A DNA stretch of 64,000 bases from Mageeibacillus indolicus UPII9-5 (GTDB taxonomy: Bacteria > Bacillota > Clostridia > Saccharofermentanales > Fastidiosipilaceae): NCBI RefSeq assembly GCF_000025225.2, contig NC_013895.2, positions 1,116,001-1,180,000 on the forward strand, read 5' to 3'. Position numbers and translations under genes: made by a program. Under the pieces are notes generated by a model that was given only the letters and a program-made list of their open reading frames with translations, was not told the DNA's origin and made no database searches. This document shows positions 20,395 to 29,885 of the stretch, piece after piece. Each line of letters begins with the position of its first letter. Position 1 is the stretch's first letter.

Positions 20395-21348
20395 TTACCT
20401 GCTGCCTTTATCGTACGGTATGCCCTCAGCCCGCGGTGCCTGCGAAGTTTTGGAAGAGAAAGCCAATACAATCAATGTTGCTATGTACGGAATCATCTTA
20501 TAAATTTCGTTTGGTATCGGAAGGACTTTCAAAAACGGAATGGCCGAGTAGGCACTGGCCATCGTCTTCATAACGGCAAAGAAGAAAGCAGCGAAGAAAA
20601 TTTTCTTGCTACGCCATTGACCGAAAATCAAAACCGCCAAAGCCAAAAACCCGTAGCCCTCCACACTCGCGTTAAAGTTGGTGGAAGTCGGAACGACGAA
20701 GATCAAACCGCCGGCCCCTGCCATGATCCCCGATATCACTACGCCGGCATAACGAATTTTGTACACATTTATACCGACCGAATCCGCCGCTCCCGGGTGT
20801 TCACCACAAGCCCGCAGCCGCAGCCCAAAACGCGTATATTGAATGACAAAGGCGGCCACCGCAAAGATCAGCAATCCGATGAAAGTCGTGAGATAGCAGT
20901 TGCAGAAGAACATCGGCCCTAAAACAGGAATGTCCGCCAAAAACGGAATGCGATCTATGTGGAAAGTATCTTCAAAAGGTATTTGTTGGATGGTGTTAAT
21001 TTCACGTGCGATAAAAATTACGAAGGCCGGAGCGAACATATTAAGTGCTGTACCGCTGATCGTCTGATCTGCTTTCATATTTATCGAAGCGAAAGCATGA
21101 AGTAAAGAGAACAGCCCGCCAGCCACGGCCGCAATCAGAATGGCCAGCAAAAGCAACGGTTGTCCGCTCATGTAGCCCTGAGTCAGGAAGATGAACAACA
21201 CGCCGAAGAAAGCACCGATGACCATGATCCCTTCCAACGCAATGTTAATAACACCGCTTCGTTCCGAGTACATGCCGCCGATGGCGACGATCAGCAAAGG
21301 GATGGCAAAATACATAGTTTGTTGAATTATAAAATAAACGATGCTCAT
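20395..21348 (-). CDS. BMP-type nucleoside ABC transporter permease (second)
   Basis: This 317-residue protein has about 8-9 membrane segments and belongs to the branched BPD_transp_2 permease group used by nucleoside importers (YufQ/NupQ-like). Typical segments are GGMYSERSGVINIALEGIM at the N-terminus and GLRLRACGEHPGAADSVGIN in the coupling region. AAGGAGG precedes the ATG, and the start is 1 nt beyond the stop of the first permease gene, so translation is coupled. Confidence 0.92.
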   Translation of the reverse strand: MSIVYFIIQQTMYFAIPLLIVAIGGMYSERSGVINIALEGIMVIGAFFGVLFIFLTQGYMSGQPLLLLAILIAAVAGGLFSLLHAFASINMKADQTISGTALNMFAPAFVIFIAREINTIQQIPFEDTFHIDRIPFLADIPVLGPMFFCNCYLTTFIGLLIFAVAAFVIQYTRFGLRLRACGEHPGAADSVGINVYKIRYAGVVISGIMAGAGGLIFVVPTSTNFNASVEGYGFLALAVLIFGQWRSKKIFFAAFFFAVMKTMASAYSAIPFLKVLPIPNEIYKMIPYIATLIVLAFSSKTSQAPRAEGIPYDKGSR

Positions 21349-21349
21349 A

Positions 21350-22492
21350 TCAAGCCTCCTTTTTGGCGGAAACGCCAGGAGCGGTCGTGCTCATAGTTTT
21401 ATCAATTTTAAGCGATTTTCTTTGATGCAATTTACCAAGCAAAATTTTGAATAACAAGGATAAGGCTCCACAATAAACAATGGAAGCGATTATTATGTCA
21501 ATAACTTCAGGGGCGTAGTTATAGAGCTGCATGTTATATCCGCCGACAGTCAAATGGCCGATGAACAGTCCGGCTAACAAAACCCCGAACGGGTTGGACA
21601 AACCGAGCAAAGCAACGGATATTCCGACAAATCCTTCCGGCGCGATCAAATCCAAAACTTGTAAATATTTTCCGGAATTGGCCAGGTAAAGCAAGGCGCC
21701 ACCCAAACCGCCCAACGCCCCGGCTATCACCATGGATAAAATTATATTGCGTTTGGCGTTAATACCGGCATATTTGCCGGCGGCAGCGTTTTTGCCACAG
21801 GCTTTCAGCTCATAGCCGAATACAGTTTTATTAAGAATAATGTAAACGATTATGACACAAGCTACGGCGATTAAAATACCGATATTGATGTTTGTGTCGG
21901 GGAAGATAATGTCCAAACCAGCTTTGCTTAAATTGGCAGTCTCGGCCACCGGTACCGATTCGTTTTTTAACTGATTGTACACGGTTTTCTGAATAAGCAA
22001 ATTTACGGCATACATTCCGATATAATTCATCATAATGGAAGAGATTACTTCGTTTACGTTAAAGCGTGCCTTCAAGAAGCCTGGTACAAAGCCGAAGGCG
22101 GCTCCGGCCAATACGGCAGCCAGCAGTGCCACCACGCAATGCACGACCGGTGGTAAGTAGTCCATATGAACACCTACGTAAACCGCAGCAAAAGCTCCGG
22201 CGGTAAACTGCCCCGAGCAGCCGATATTAAACAAGCCGGTTTTGAAGGCAAAAGCCACGGAAAGTCCGGTTAAGATAATCGGGGTGGCATAATAGAACAT
22301 TTGACCGATACCTATGATTCCGTCGGTAAAGGCCCCTTGGACAATCATAGCAAAACCGCCCAAAGCATTGGCCGGCTTACTGACCAGCATTATTATCAAG
22401 CCGAACAGAAGGCCACATACAACAGCCAGTATTGAAGCAATAAAGCTGTCCACGGCTTGTTGATTCAGTTTTAATTTTCCTTTATTTTTCAT
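21350..22492 (-). CDS. BMP-type nucleoside ABC transporter permease (first)
   Basis: A 380-residue membrane protein of the YufP/NupP type, with roughly 9-10 membrane segments. Seen are the N-terminal helix near ILAVVCGLLFGLIIML, the conserved FNIGCSGQFTAGAFAAVYVG and the coupling segment GYELKACGKNAAAGKYAGIN. The start at 22492 (MKNKGKLKL) follows GAGGTG and overlaps the ATPase stop by 11 nt. A longer in-frame extension of 24 codons lies inside the ATPase gene and is unlikely to be translated. Confidence 0.92.
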   Translation of the reverse strand: MKNKGKLKLNQQAVDSFIASILAVVCGLLFGLIIMLVSKPANALGGFAMIVQGAFTDGIIGIGQMFYYATPIILTGLSVAFAFKTGLFNIGCSGQFTAGAFAAVYVGVHMDYLPPVVHCVVALLAAVLAGAAFGFVPGFLKARFNVNEVISSIMMNYIGMYAVNLLIQKTVYNQLKNESVPVAETANLSKAGLDIIFPDTNINIGILIAVACVIIVYIILNKTVFGYELKACGKNAAAGKYAGINAKRNIILSMVIAGALGGLGGALLYLANSGKYLQVLDLIAPEGFVGISVALLGLSNPFGVLLAGLFIGHLTVGGYNMQLYNYAPEVIDIIIASIVYCGALSLLFKILLGKLHQRKSLKIDKTMSTTAPGVSAKKEA

Positions 22493-24026
22493 AGCCGACA
22501 CCTCGTTTCGCCCCTGACATATAAAGACCAAGTTCTTCCACCGTAATTTCGTGCGGATTGACATCGGCCACGATTTCGCCTTCGTACATAACGATTATTC
22601 TGTCGCTGACATCCATAACTTCATCGAGTTCCAACGATACCAACAAAACACCTTTGCCGGCATCACGTTGAGCTACCAACTGCTTATGTATGTATTCAAT
22701 GGCACCTACATCGAGGCCGCGCACTGGCTGGACGGCAACGACAATCTCCGGATTACGATCAAGTTCCCTGGCAATAATAGCTTTTTGTTGGTTGCCACCG
22801 GACATACCGCGCACTATGCTAGTTGCGCCATGACTTGATCTGATGTCAAATTTTTTGATCAAATATTGTGCATATTCTTTTATGGCATCAAACTTGAGGA
22901 AACCATGTTTTTGGAAACGGTCGGTATAGTAGGACTGCAAAACCAAATTTTCTTCCAAAGTATAGTCAAGCACCAGGCCGTCCCGATGACGATCTTCCGG
23001 GATGTGTGCCATCCCTAGCAGGCAACGTTGGCGAATGGTGGCGTTCGTTATGTCCTGGCCGTTGAGCAAAATCTGTCCGTTGGAAAGCGGCATCAAACCA
23101 GTTATGCCGTAAACAAGTTCGGATTGCCCGTTGCCATCGATTCCAGCCACGCAGAGAATTTCTCCCTTTTTGACATCGAAACTTACGTTTTTTACCGCGT
23201 CTTTTTTGTGATAAGTCGATTTTACGGAAAGATTTTTTACCGTTAAAACCGGGTCACCAGGCTTTATGTCTTTTTTGTTGATGATAAAGTTAACTTTGCG
23301 GCCTACCATCATCTCCGACATTTCTTCTTTGGTCGTCGTGGCCACATCAATAGTTCCCATGTATCTGCCTTTGCGCAAAACGCTGCAACGGTCGGCTACC
23401 GCTTTAATTTCGTTAAGTTTATGCGTGATAAAAATGATGGACCGGCCTTCTTCAACCAACTTTTTCATGATTTTCATCAACTCGTCAATTTCCTGCGGAG
23501 TCAAAACGGCGGTAGGTTCGTCAAAAATCAAAATGCTGTTGTCGCAATAGAGCATCTTGAGGATTTCTACCCTTTGCTGCATGCCAACCGTTATATCGGA
23601 AATATATGCGTCTGGATCTATCTTCAACCTGTAACGCTCACTGAGTTCAATTACTTTTTTTCGTGCCTCGTCCATCTTAAGGCAACCGTATTTGACTGTT
23701 TCATGGCCCAGAACAATGCTTTCAATAACGGTAAAATTATGAACTAATTTAAAATGCTGGTGTACCATTCCAATGCCTAAGGCGTTGGCGTCGTTCGGGT
23801 TGTTGATGGCCACCGTTTGACCGTTTATCTTTATTTCACCCGCTTCCGGTTGGTACAAACCGAAAAGCACGCTCATCAAAGTCGATTTGCCAGCACCGTT
23901 TTCCCCTAAAAGCGCATGGATCTCACCTTTGCGCACTTGGAGAGTTATGTCGTCATTGGCTTTGAAATCACCGAATTTCTTGGTGATGTGATTCATTTCA
24001 ATGAAGTAGTCCACCGATTCTTCCAT
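22482..24026 (-). CDS. Nucleoside ABC transporter ATP-binding protein (two fused ATPase domains)
   Basis: This 514-residue tandem ATPase is of the sugar/nucleoside (MglA/YufO) type. The first domain has Walker A GENGAGKST, signature ITVGMQQRVEI and Walker B ILIFDEPTAVL. The second has IDGNGQSE in place of a consensus Walker A and signature VRGMSGGNQQKAIIAREL, with Walker B degraded to VVAVQPVRGLD. That asymmetry is normal for the family. The start is uncertain. The ATG at 24026 has AAGG almost touching it, while a GTG four codons later (24014) has better spacing. It lies 18 nt from the cdd stop. Confidence 0.92.
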   Translation of the reverse strand: MEESVDYFIEMNHITKKFGDFKANDDITLQVRKGEIHALLGENGAGKSTLMSVLFGLYQPEAGEIKINGQTVAINNPNDANALGIGMVHQHFKLVHNFTVIESIVLGHETVKYGCLKMDEARKKVIELSERYRLKIDPDAYISDITVGMQQRVEILKMLYCDNSILIFDEPTAVLTPQEIDELMKIMKKLVEEGRSIIFITHKLNEIKAVADRCSVLRKGRYMGTIDVATTTKEEMSEMMVGRKVNFIINKKDIKPGDPVLTVKNLSVKSTYHKKDAVKNVSFDVKKGEILCVAGIDGNGQSELVYGITGLMPLSNGQILLNGQDITNATIRQRCLLGMAHIPEDRHRDGLVLDYTLEENLVLQSYYTDRFQKHGFLKFDAIKEYAQYLIKKFDIRSSHGATSIVRGMSGGNQQKAIIARELDRNPEIVVAVQPVRGLDVGAIEYIHKQLVAQRDAGKGVLLVSLELDEVMDVSDRIIVMYEGEIVADVNPHEITVEELGLYMSGAKRGVGYEK

Positions 24027-24044
24027 CCTTTCTAAGGTTATAAA

Positions 24045-24455
24045 TTACAGATTTGCTGGGCCAAAGCCGTACGGTAGAATTTCATTCAGCCGATAGCTGA
24101 CCGTTCCATGCTCCGGATCGGCAAGAATTATACGGAATGCGGCCGGATCGCAAAATTCCTCCATTACTTGACGACAAACCCCGCAGGGCGGACAGAATTG
24201 ATCGGCCTCCTGCCCCTCCGGCGCGCCGACAACCGCAATAGCGGTGAAGGATCTTTCGCCCTCTGCCACAGCTTTAAAAAACGCGGTCCGCTCCGCGCAA
24301 TTTGTCGGGGTATAGGCCGCATTTTCAATATTACATCCTTGATATACTTTGCCGTCAGCGGTCAGCAATGCCGCGCCAACTTTGAAATGGGAATAGGGCG
24401 TATAAGCCCGTTTGCGAGCATCAAGTGCCATTTGCAAAAGCTCAAAATCTGTCAT
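24045..24455 (-). CDS. cdd: Cytidine deaminase
   Basis: Zinc enzyme converting (deoxy)cytidine to (deoxy)uridine. The 136-residue protein has the tetrameric-type motifs: SHFKVGAALLTADG, GCNIENAAYTPTNCAERTAF (zinc Cys plus catalytic Glu) and CPPCGVCRQVMEEF (two zinc Cys). It is the promoter-proximal gene of the nucleoside operon, 18 nt before the ATPase gene. GGAGG-like GAGG precedes the ATG. Confidence 0.95.
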   Translation of the reverse strand: MTDFELLQMALDARKRAYTPYSHFKVGAALLTADGKVYQGCNIENAAYTPTNCAERTAFFKAVAEGERSFTAIAVVGAPEGQEADQFCPPCGVCRQVMEEFCDPAAFRIILADPEHGTVSYRLNEILPYGFGPANL

Positions 24456-24581
24456 TTCAACCTCCGCGAGTCAGGTGGATTATGATTTTATGGAGTAAAT
24501 TCATCTAAATTTGACCGTTTCGGCGATCAGTCGCAAGAAAATGAATTGTACTTTGTCCATTTAAGCTGCCGTTAAATCAGC

Positions 24582-24600
24582 CTTATAGGTTAATTATAAG
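24582..24600 (-). promoter_or_regulatory. Small inverted repeat upstream of cdd
   Basis: CTTATA-N7-TATAAG at 24582-24587 and 24595-24600. A TATAAT hexamer occurs here on the minus strand (CTTATAATTAACC), which may be the -10 box of the nucleoside operon. The -35 box is unclear. Confidence 0.35.
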
Positions 24601-24656
24601 GTCTACAGCGGGGTTATGGAGGACTCCTGTCCCTTTTATTTTAAATTTTCGTAAAT

Positions 24657-24673
24657 TTGTATATACTATACAA
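24657..24673. promoter_or_regulatory. Candidate operator: 17-bp palindrome upstream of the nucleoside operon
   Basis: A perfect 7-bp inverted repeat TTGTATA-TAC-TATACAA lies in the 267-nt gap between coaBC and cdd. No T-tract or GC stem suggests termination, so an operator is more likely. The Crp/Fnr protein encoded in the operon is an obvious candidate binder, but this is inference. Confidence 0.45.
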
Positions 24674-24722
24674 TTTATTTTTGCATTTTTTGTGCAACTT
24701 GGCGAGCGAAATTCTGCTAGCA

Positions 24723-25934
24723 CTAACGTCGTTTATTTTCCGCCCGCATAGCCGCTACCCGATCCAAAATGATATCAGCCAGCTCCGTCTTTTCCATCAG
24801 CGGAAATTTTTCCTCCCTACCTTTACGGTCGATCAAAGTCACTATATTTGTGTCCGTGCGGAATCCGGCCCCGGCTTGCTTGATGTTATTGACGCAGATC
24901 AGGTCAAGGTTTTTACGGCGAAGTTTAGCTAAACCGTACTCCATTTCGTTGATCGATTCGGCCGCAAAACCGACCAAAATTTGGTTTTGCTTTATGCTAC
25001 CGCAATATGCCGCTATATCCGGATTGGGGGTGAGGGGAATTTCGTGCCATTCTTCCTTGCCGTTCTTTTTTATTTTTTCTGCAGCGCATTCGCTCGGGCG
25101 ATAGTCGGCCGGAGCCGCCGCTTTTATGAGCACATCACATTGCGGAAATCTGGCTGTTACCGCCGCAAACATGTCGCGGGTGGTTTTTACCGGAACCATT
25201 TCGTCCAAATTCGGCAAATCTTCGACCGCCGGTCCGTATATAAGACTGACTTCGGCACCGCGACGTTTGGCAGCCACCGCCAACGCTTTGCCCATCTTGC
25301 CGGTGGAATAGTTGCTGATGTAGCGCACCGGATCAATCGGCTCAATTGTGGCCCCGGCAGTAATGACGAAACGTATACCGAGCAAGTCTTTGGGGGCAAG
25401 AGCAGTAATTATCGCCTCAAATAATGACGCCGGTTCCGGCATTTTGCCGATGCCTACTTCATTACAAGCCAAACGATCCGTCAGCGGTTGCAACATGGTA
25501 CAGCCGCGTTCCTGCAATGTGCGCAAGTTGGCTTGGTTGGCTGGGCTGTTGAACATGTACGTGTTCATGGCCGGGGCGATAACAACGGGGCAGCGAGCAG
25601 CTTGGAGAACCGTAGTCAACAGGTTGTCACAGATACCGGCGGTATATTTGGCGATCGTATTGGCGGTGGCGGGAGCAAGCAAAATTACTTCCGCCCATTT
25701 TGCCAAGGCAATATGCTCAACATTCATATTCATCAGTTGATTAAACATATCCACATGAACTTCATGACCGGACATCGTCTGCAATGTCAACGGGGTGATA
25801 AATTCGCAGGCGGCCTGGGTCATCATTACTTTGACTTCAGCACCTGCTTTGGTGAGCATACTCACTAAAGCAGGTATTTTGTAAGCAGCGATGCCGCCCG
25901 TAATTCCAATCAATACATGCCTGTTTTTTAACAT
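24723..25934 (-). CDS. coaBC: Bifunctional phosphopantothenoylcysteine decarboxylase / phosphopantothenate-cysteine ligase
   Basis: Carries out two steps of coenzyme A synthesis. The N-terminal flavoprotein CoaC domain (about 1-180) shows ITGGIAAYKIPALVSMLTKAG, the active-site His in MNVEHIALAKWAEV and the PAMNTYMF motif. The C-terminal CoaB domain (about 190-400) shows ITAGATIEPIDPVRYISNYSTGKMG and VNNIKQAGAGF. The length of 403 residues is normal. CAGGAGG precedes the ATG. It lies 65 nt downstream of valS on the same strand. Confidence 0.95.
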   Translation of the reverse strand: MLKNRHVLIGITGGIAAYKIPALVSMLTKAGAEVKVMMTQAACEFITPLTLQTMSGHEVHVDMFNQLMNMNVEHIALAKWAEVILLAPATANTIAKYTAGICDNLLTTVLQAARCPVVIAPAMNTYMFNSPANQANLRTLQERGCTMLQPLTDRLACNEVGIGKMPEPASLFEAIITALAPKDLLGIRFVITAGATIEPIDPVRYISNYSTGKMGKALAVAAKRRGAEVSLIYGPAVEDLPNLDEMVPVKTTRDMFAAVTARFPQCDVLIKAAAPADYRPSECAAEKIKKNGKEEWHEIPLTPNPDIAAYCGSIKQNQILVGFAAESINEMEYGLAKLRRKNLDLICVNNIKQAGAGFRTDTNIVTLIDRKGREEKFPLMEKTELADIILDRVAAMRAENKRR

Positions 25935-25999
25935 ATCGCCTCCTGAGGAATTGCTGAGTGCCGTCCTCGTCTCCGCCGGCTTTTCCTCGTAGCTTAACT

Positions 26000-28657
26000 C
26001 TACAGTTCCTGCAACGCCTTTATACGTTCGCGCACATTAGCAAGCATTGCCGCCGCTTTAGCAAGTTTAGCTCGCTCGCCCTCAACAACTTTGGCCGGGG
26101 CACGGGAAACGAAACCCTCATTATTCAGCTTTAGCTCAAACCCCTTCACTTCCTGCAACAGCTTTTCTTCTTCCTTCTGTAAGCGCAACGTTTCCTGCTC
26201 TATGTCGACCAACTCCTGCAAAGGAATAAAAATCTCTCCACCTGCAAACACTGCCGTGACGGCTGAAGCCGGAATCCCTTCTTTGGAATCTTTTACTGTC
26301 AATGTCGATACTGCCGCCATACGCTGTAAATAACCGAGCCCCTGCGCAAACACCTCACCCGTCTCCCGTTTTTGTGGCACAATGATCAGAGCAGCTTTAT
26401 GGCTAAAAGGCACATTAAGCTTAAGACGCAAATTACGGATCTGACGGATCGCATCCATCAACCCACTCATTTGTTCTTCAAGCTCAGGCTTTATTAAATC
26501 AGGCTGTACCTGCGGCCACTTACTTAGCATAATCGTAGGTTCGCTCAGCGGCAAACTCTTGTATAACTCTTCAGTTACAAAAGGCATAAACGGATGCAAC
26601 AGCTTCAGCACTGCCGTGACAACTTCATTCAAAACATAAAAAGCTTCATCCCTACTCGGCGCAGCAGCATCATTCATACGTGGTTTAACCATTTCAATAT
26701 ACCAGTCGCAGAACTCTTCCCAAATGAAGTTGTAAATTTTGGCCAAAGCAATGCCTAGCTCATATTTATCCAGATTTTGATTTATTTCACCGATCACTTG
26801 TTGCAAACGTGACAAAATCCACGCGTCTTCCGGCAAAAATTTGGACGGATCATGCTTACCGGTATAATCTTTCGGGAAATTCATTAGCACAAAACGTGTA
26901 GCATTCCAAATTTTGTTAACGAAAGCGCGCCCAGCCTCGACTTTTTCTTCCTGATAACGGAAATCGTTACCTTGACTGTTACCCTGAATCAAAGAATATC
27001 TCAGGGCATCGGCGCCGTATCGGTCAATGACTCCTAGCGGATCAATACCGTTGCCGAGCGACTTAGACATCTTCCGTCCCTGTGAATCGCGGACAAGGCC
27101 GTGAATCAAAACCGTATGGAACGGAGGTTGTTCGGTCTGCGCCAAGGCTGAAAAAATCATTCTGGCTACCCAGAAGAATATAATGTCATACGCGGTAACC
27201 AAGACATCTGTTTGATAGAAATATTTCAAATCATCTGTTTTTTCCGGCCAACCGAAACCGGCAAATGGCCAAAGGGCTGAGCTGAACCACGTATCCAGCG
27301 TATCTGGATCCTGGTGCAACTCTGTCGCGCCACAGTGAGCACAAACTTTAGGTTCAGTCTCGCTTACCGTAGTTTTACCACAAGCGGCGCAATACCAAGC
27401 CGGAATGCGATGCCCCCACCACAATTGACGCGAAATACACCAGTCTTTAATATTCTCCATCCAATTGTAATAGATTTTGCTGAAACGCTCCGGCACGAAC
27501 TTTATGCTTCCGTCTCTAACCGCCTGCAAAGCCGGCTCGGCTAACGGCGGCATTTTAACGAACCATTGCAAAGAAACTTTGGGCTCGACATTCGTATGGC
27601 AACGGTAACAAGTGCCGACTGCATGAGTGTAGTCTTCCATCTTTTCGATCAAATCCAGCTTGGCCAAATCTTCCAGCATCGCCCGGCGTGCTGTCATAAA
27701 ATCCATGCCGGCATATTTACCGGCGGCTGCGTAGAGATGACCATCGTCGGTGAAAGTGTCAATTATCGGCAGATTGTGGCGACGGCCAACCTCAAAGTCA
27801 TTCGGATCATGCGCAGGCGTAATTTTTACTACACCGGTTCCAAATTCCATTTTTACGTATTCATCGGCGACAATTGGGATTTTACGATTAACTAAAGGTA
27901 AAATAACTTCCTTGCCGATAAGATGCTTGTAACGCTCATCATCCGGGTGTACGGCCACTGCAGTATCCCCGAGCATAGTTTCAGGCCGTGTTGTCGCCAC
28001 GATCAAATATCCGTCACCGTCCGCCAGAGGATAGCGCACATGACAAAGCTTCGTCGCCTGATCCTCATATTCAACCTCGGCATCCGAAATACTCGTGGTG
28101 CAATAAGGGCAATAGTTAACCATGCGTTCGCCGCGATAAATCAGCCCTTTGTTATATAAATTTACAAAAACCCGGTTGACAGCAGCCGACATACCGTCAT
28201 CCATGGTAAAGCGTTCGCGCTCCCAGTCGCAGGAAACCCCTAAGCGACGCAACTGGTTAACGATGCAGCCGCCGTATTCTTTCTTCCACTGCCACGCCCG
28301 CTCCAGGAACTGCTCCCGACTTAAATCAGCTTTGCTAATTCCTTCTTTGGCCATAGCTTCGACGATTTTGGCTTCAGTGGCAATTGAGGCGTGATCCGTG
28401 CCAGGCATCCAGCAAGCGGCATAGCCCTGCATACGCTTATATCTGATAATTATATCCTGCATTGTATTATTCAAAGCATGTCCCAAATGCAGTTGGCCGG
28501 TAATGTTCGGCGGTGGCATTACAATGGTGAACGGTTGCCGCTCAGCATCAATGACGGCCCGAAAATAACCGTTATTCTCCCAGTCGGCATATATTCGCCG
28601 ATCTGCTTCTTGAGGATTGTAATTTTTCGGCAATTCGTGCCGACATTTCTCGCACAT
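26000..28657 (-). CDS. valS: Valyl-tRNA synthetase
   Basis: Class I synthetase charging tRNA-Val. The HIGH equivalent is PPPNITGQLHLGHALN near residue 45, the KMSKS loop is [16 protein letters not shown] near 525, and the large editing domain lies between them. A C-terminal coiled-coil arm is visible (about 820-885, rich in Glu/Lys/Leu). The start at 28657 (MCEKCRHELP) follows AAGGAG with 10 nt spacing. A frame extending 29 codons further has no site. The length is 885 residues. No T-box-like leader was found, since only 43 nt separate it from the upstream gene. Confidence 0.95.
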   Translation of the reverse strand: MCEKCRHELPKNYNPQEADRRIYADWENNGYFRAVIDAERQPFTIVMPPPNITGQLHLGHALNNTMQDIIIRYKRMQGYAACWMPGTDHASIATEAKIVEAMAKEGISKADLSREQFLERAWQWKKEYGGCIVNQLRRLGVSCDWERERFTMDDGMSAAVNRVFVNLYNKGLIYRGERMVNYCPYCTTSISDAEVEYEDQATKLCHVRYPLADGDGYLIVATTRPETMLGDTAVAVHPDDERYKHLIGKEVILPLVNRKIPIVADEYVKMEFGTGVVKITPAHDPNDFEVGRRHNLPIIDTFTDDGHLYAAAGKYAGMDFMTARRAMLEDLAKLDLIEKMEDYTHAVGTCYRCHTNVEPKVSLQWFVKMPPLAEPALQAVRDGSIKFVPERFSKIYYNWMENIKDWCISRQLWWGHRIPAWYCAACGKTTVSETEPKVCAHCGATELHQDPDTLDTWFSSALWPFAGFGWPEKTDDLKYFYQTDVLVTAYDIIFFWVARMIFSALAQTEQPPFHTVLIHGLVRDSQGRKMSKSLGNGIDPLGVIDRYGADALRYSLIQGNSQGNDFRYQEEKVEAGRAFVNKIWNATRFVLMNFPKDYTGKHDPSKFLPEDAWILSRLQQVIGEINQNLDKYELGIALAKIYNFIWEEFCDWYIEMVKPRMNDAAAPSRDEAFYVLNEVVTAVLKLLHPFMPFVTEELYKSLPLSEPTIMLSKWPQVQPDLIKPELEEQMSGLMDAIRQIRNLRLKLNVPFSHKAALIIVPQKRETGEVFAQGLGYLQRMAAVSTLTVKDSKEGIPASAVTAVFAGGEIFIPLQELVDIEQETLRLQKEEEKLLQEVKGFELKLNNEGFVSRAPAKVVEGERAKLAKAAAMLANVRERIKALQEL

Positions 28658-28700
28658 ATTTTTGACACTCCTTATAGATTTGATGGATATTATGAGACTT

Positions 28701-28958
28701 TCATTTAAATAAAACAAGTACCAAAATAAAACCCGGCAAAGCAACCGCCAGGCCTTGCAGCTTCACCCGTAAAACAGCGGATATGAAACGTTGTTTCGCC
28801 TGTTCTTCAATGCTTAGGTTTTGGCGTTGCCCTTCCGGTAGTTCGACCCGATCTGCCAAACTCCGCCTGTTTACAATAAGTTTGGCGGCGGCAACTATGC
28901 CGACACCGACAACAATCAGCACGATGGCAAGTACTTTGAGAAAAATCAACGGCGACAT
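28701..28958 (-). CDS. Small hypothetical two-helix membrane protein
   Basis: 85 residues with hydrophobic segments at about 5-25 and 66-84 joined by a polar, charged loop (NRRSLADRVELPEGQRQNLS). I do not recognise a family. It overlaps the end of suhB by 13 nt and precedes valS by 43 nt, which supports it being a translated gene in the ftsY-suhB-valS run. The function is unknown. Confidence 0.65.
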   Translation of the reverse strand: MSPLIFLKVLAIVLIVVGVGIVAAAKLIVNRRSLADRVELPEGQRQNLSIEEQAKQRFISAVLRVKLQGLAVALPGFILVLVLFK

Positions 28959-29827
28959 AATTTACGTAACTCCTCATATTTTACTTGGTGTATATGCTCT
29001 TGGAGCCAAGACACTAGAGCAGTGTTGCCGGCTACAGTGGAAGTTGAAGAGGCAAGGTCTACTTCTTTACCTTCATAATCGCGCACAACTCCGCCGGCTT
29101 CCTTAACCATTAAAGCGCCGGCCGCCCCGTCCCAAGGGTACATCGGGGTAGAAATAAACGCTGAACCACGCCCACACGCCAAATAGGCAAAGTTTAAGGC
29201 GGCACTGCCGCAAATGCGGATATCGACGATATCCTGGTGTAGGTCACGCAATAAATCCAGTTGTAGCCAGGATATCTGCTTGTCCGATGCTCCGGCACTG
29301 GCCAGCAATAACATTTTATGATAATCAGTTTCAGATCTTACCGCCATTTTGCTCGAGTTACAGTAAGAACCACCATCTTTTATCGTGTGAAACAGTTCGC
29401 CGGCATAAGGATCAAAAATCATTCCGGCACACATATCTGTTCCATCAAAATATGCCAGTGATATGCAGCTGTGACGGCGATCGAATATATAATTCGTAGT
29501 GCCATCAACCGGATCTAAAATCCACGTTGGAGTATTCAGGGCGTGACACGCGCCGTCTTCTTCCCCCATAAAACCTACTTGGGGGAATGACTCGGCCAAG
29601 GCCTCCTTAATTTGTTTTTGTACGGTCACATCAGTTTGAGTGACAAAATCATATTGGTTTTTGCACTTAATTTCAAGCTGTGTAGGCCGGAGCATCAGTT
29701 CACCGGCTTGGAAAAGAATATTTCGCATAACGGCAAATGCTTCAGGCCAATTTTTGGTGCCAATACCGCCGTGGAGTTGGTTGTACAACTGTTTGAAATC
29801 CATATTTTCTACTGTTTTTTCTGTCAT
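28946..29827 (-). CDS. suhB: Inositol monophosphatase family protein
   Basis: Mg-dependent phosphatase of the IMPase/FIG superfamily. Metal-site motifs are MGEEDGA, WILDPVDGTTNYIF and PWDGAAGALMVKEAGG. The start is taken as the ATG at 29827 (MTEKTVENM). An upstream TTG two codons earlier is possible, because the nearest purine-rich site is slightly distant. The length is 293 residues. Substrates in bacteria vary (inositol phosphates, other sugar phosphates), and the symbol reflects family similarity only. Confidence 0.85.
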   Translation of the reverse strand: MTEKTVENMDFKQLYNQLHGGIGTKNWPEAFAVMRNILFQAGELMLRPTQLEIKCKNQYDFVTQTDVTVQKQIKEALAESFPQVGFMGEEDGACHALNTPTWILDPVDGTTNYIFDRRHSCISLAYFDGTDMCAGMIFDPYAGELFHTIKDGGSYCNSSKMAVRSETDYHKMLLLASAGASDKQISWLQLDLLRDLHQDIVDIRICGSAALNFAYLACGRGSAFISTPMYPWDGAAGALMVKEAGGVVRDYEGKEVDLASSTSTVAGNTALVSWLQEHIHQVKYEELRKLCRR

Positions 29828-29885
29828 TTTCAACTCGGATCCATCCTTTCGTATCGCTTTTTCGAACTTACACCAGGTAAGCCGA

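Noticed and set aside
22482-24026. Degenerate second ATPase domain as evidence of a pseudogene
   Set aside because: Loss of consensus motifs in the second domain is usual for this transporter ATPase type.
28658-28700. Possible T-box leader for valS
   Set aside because: Only 43 nt separate valS from the upstream gene, too short for a T-box. No conserved T-box sequence seen.
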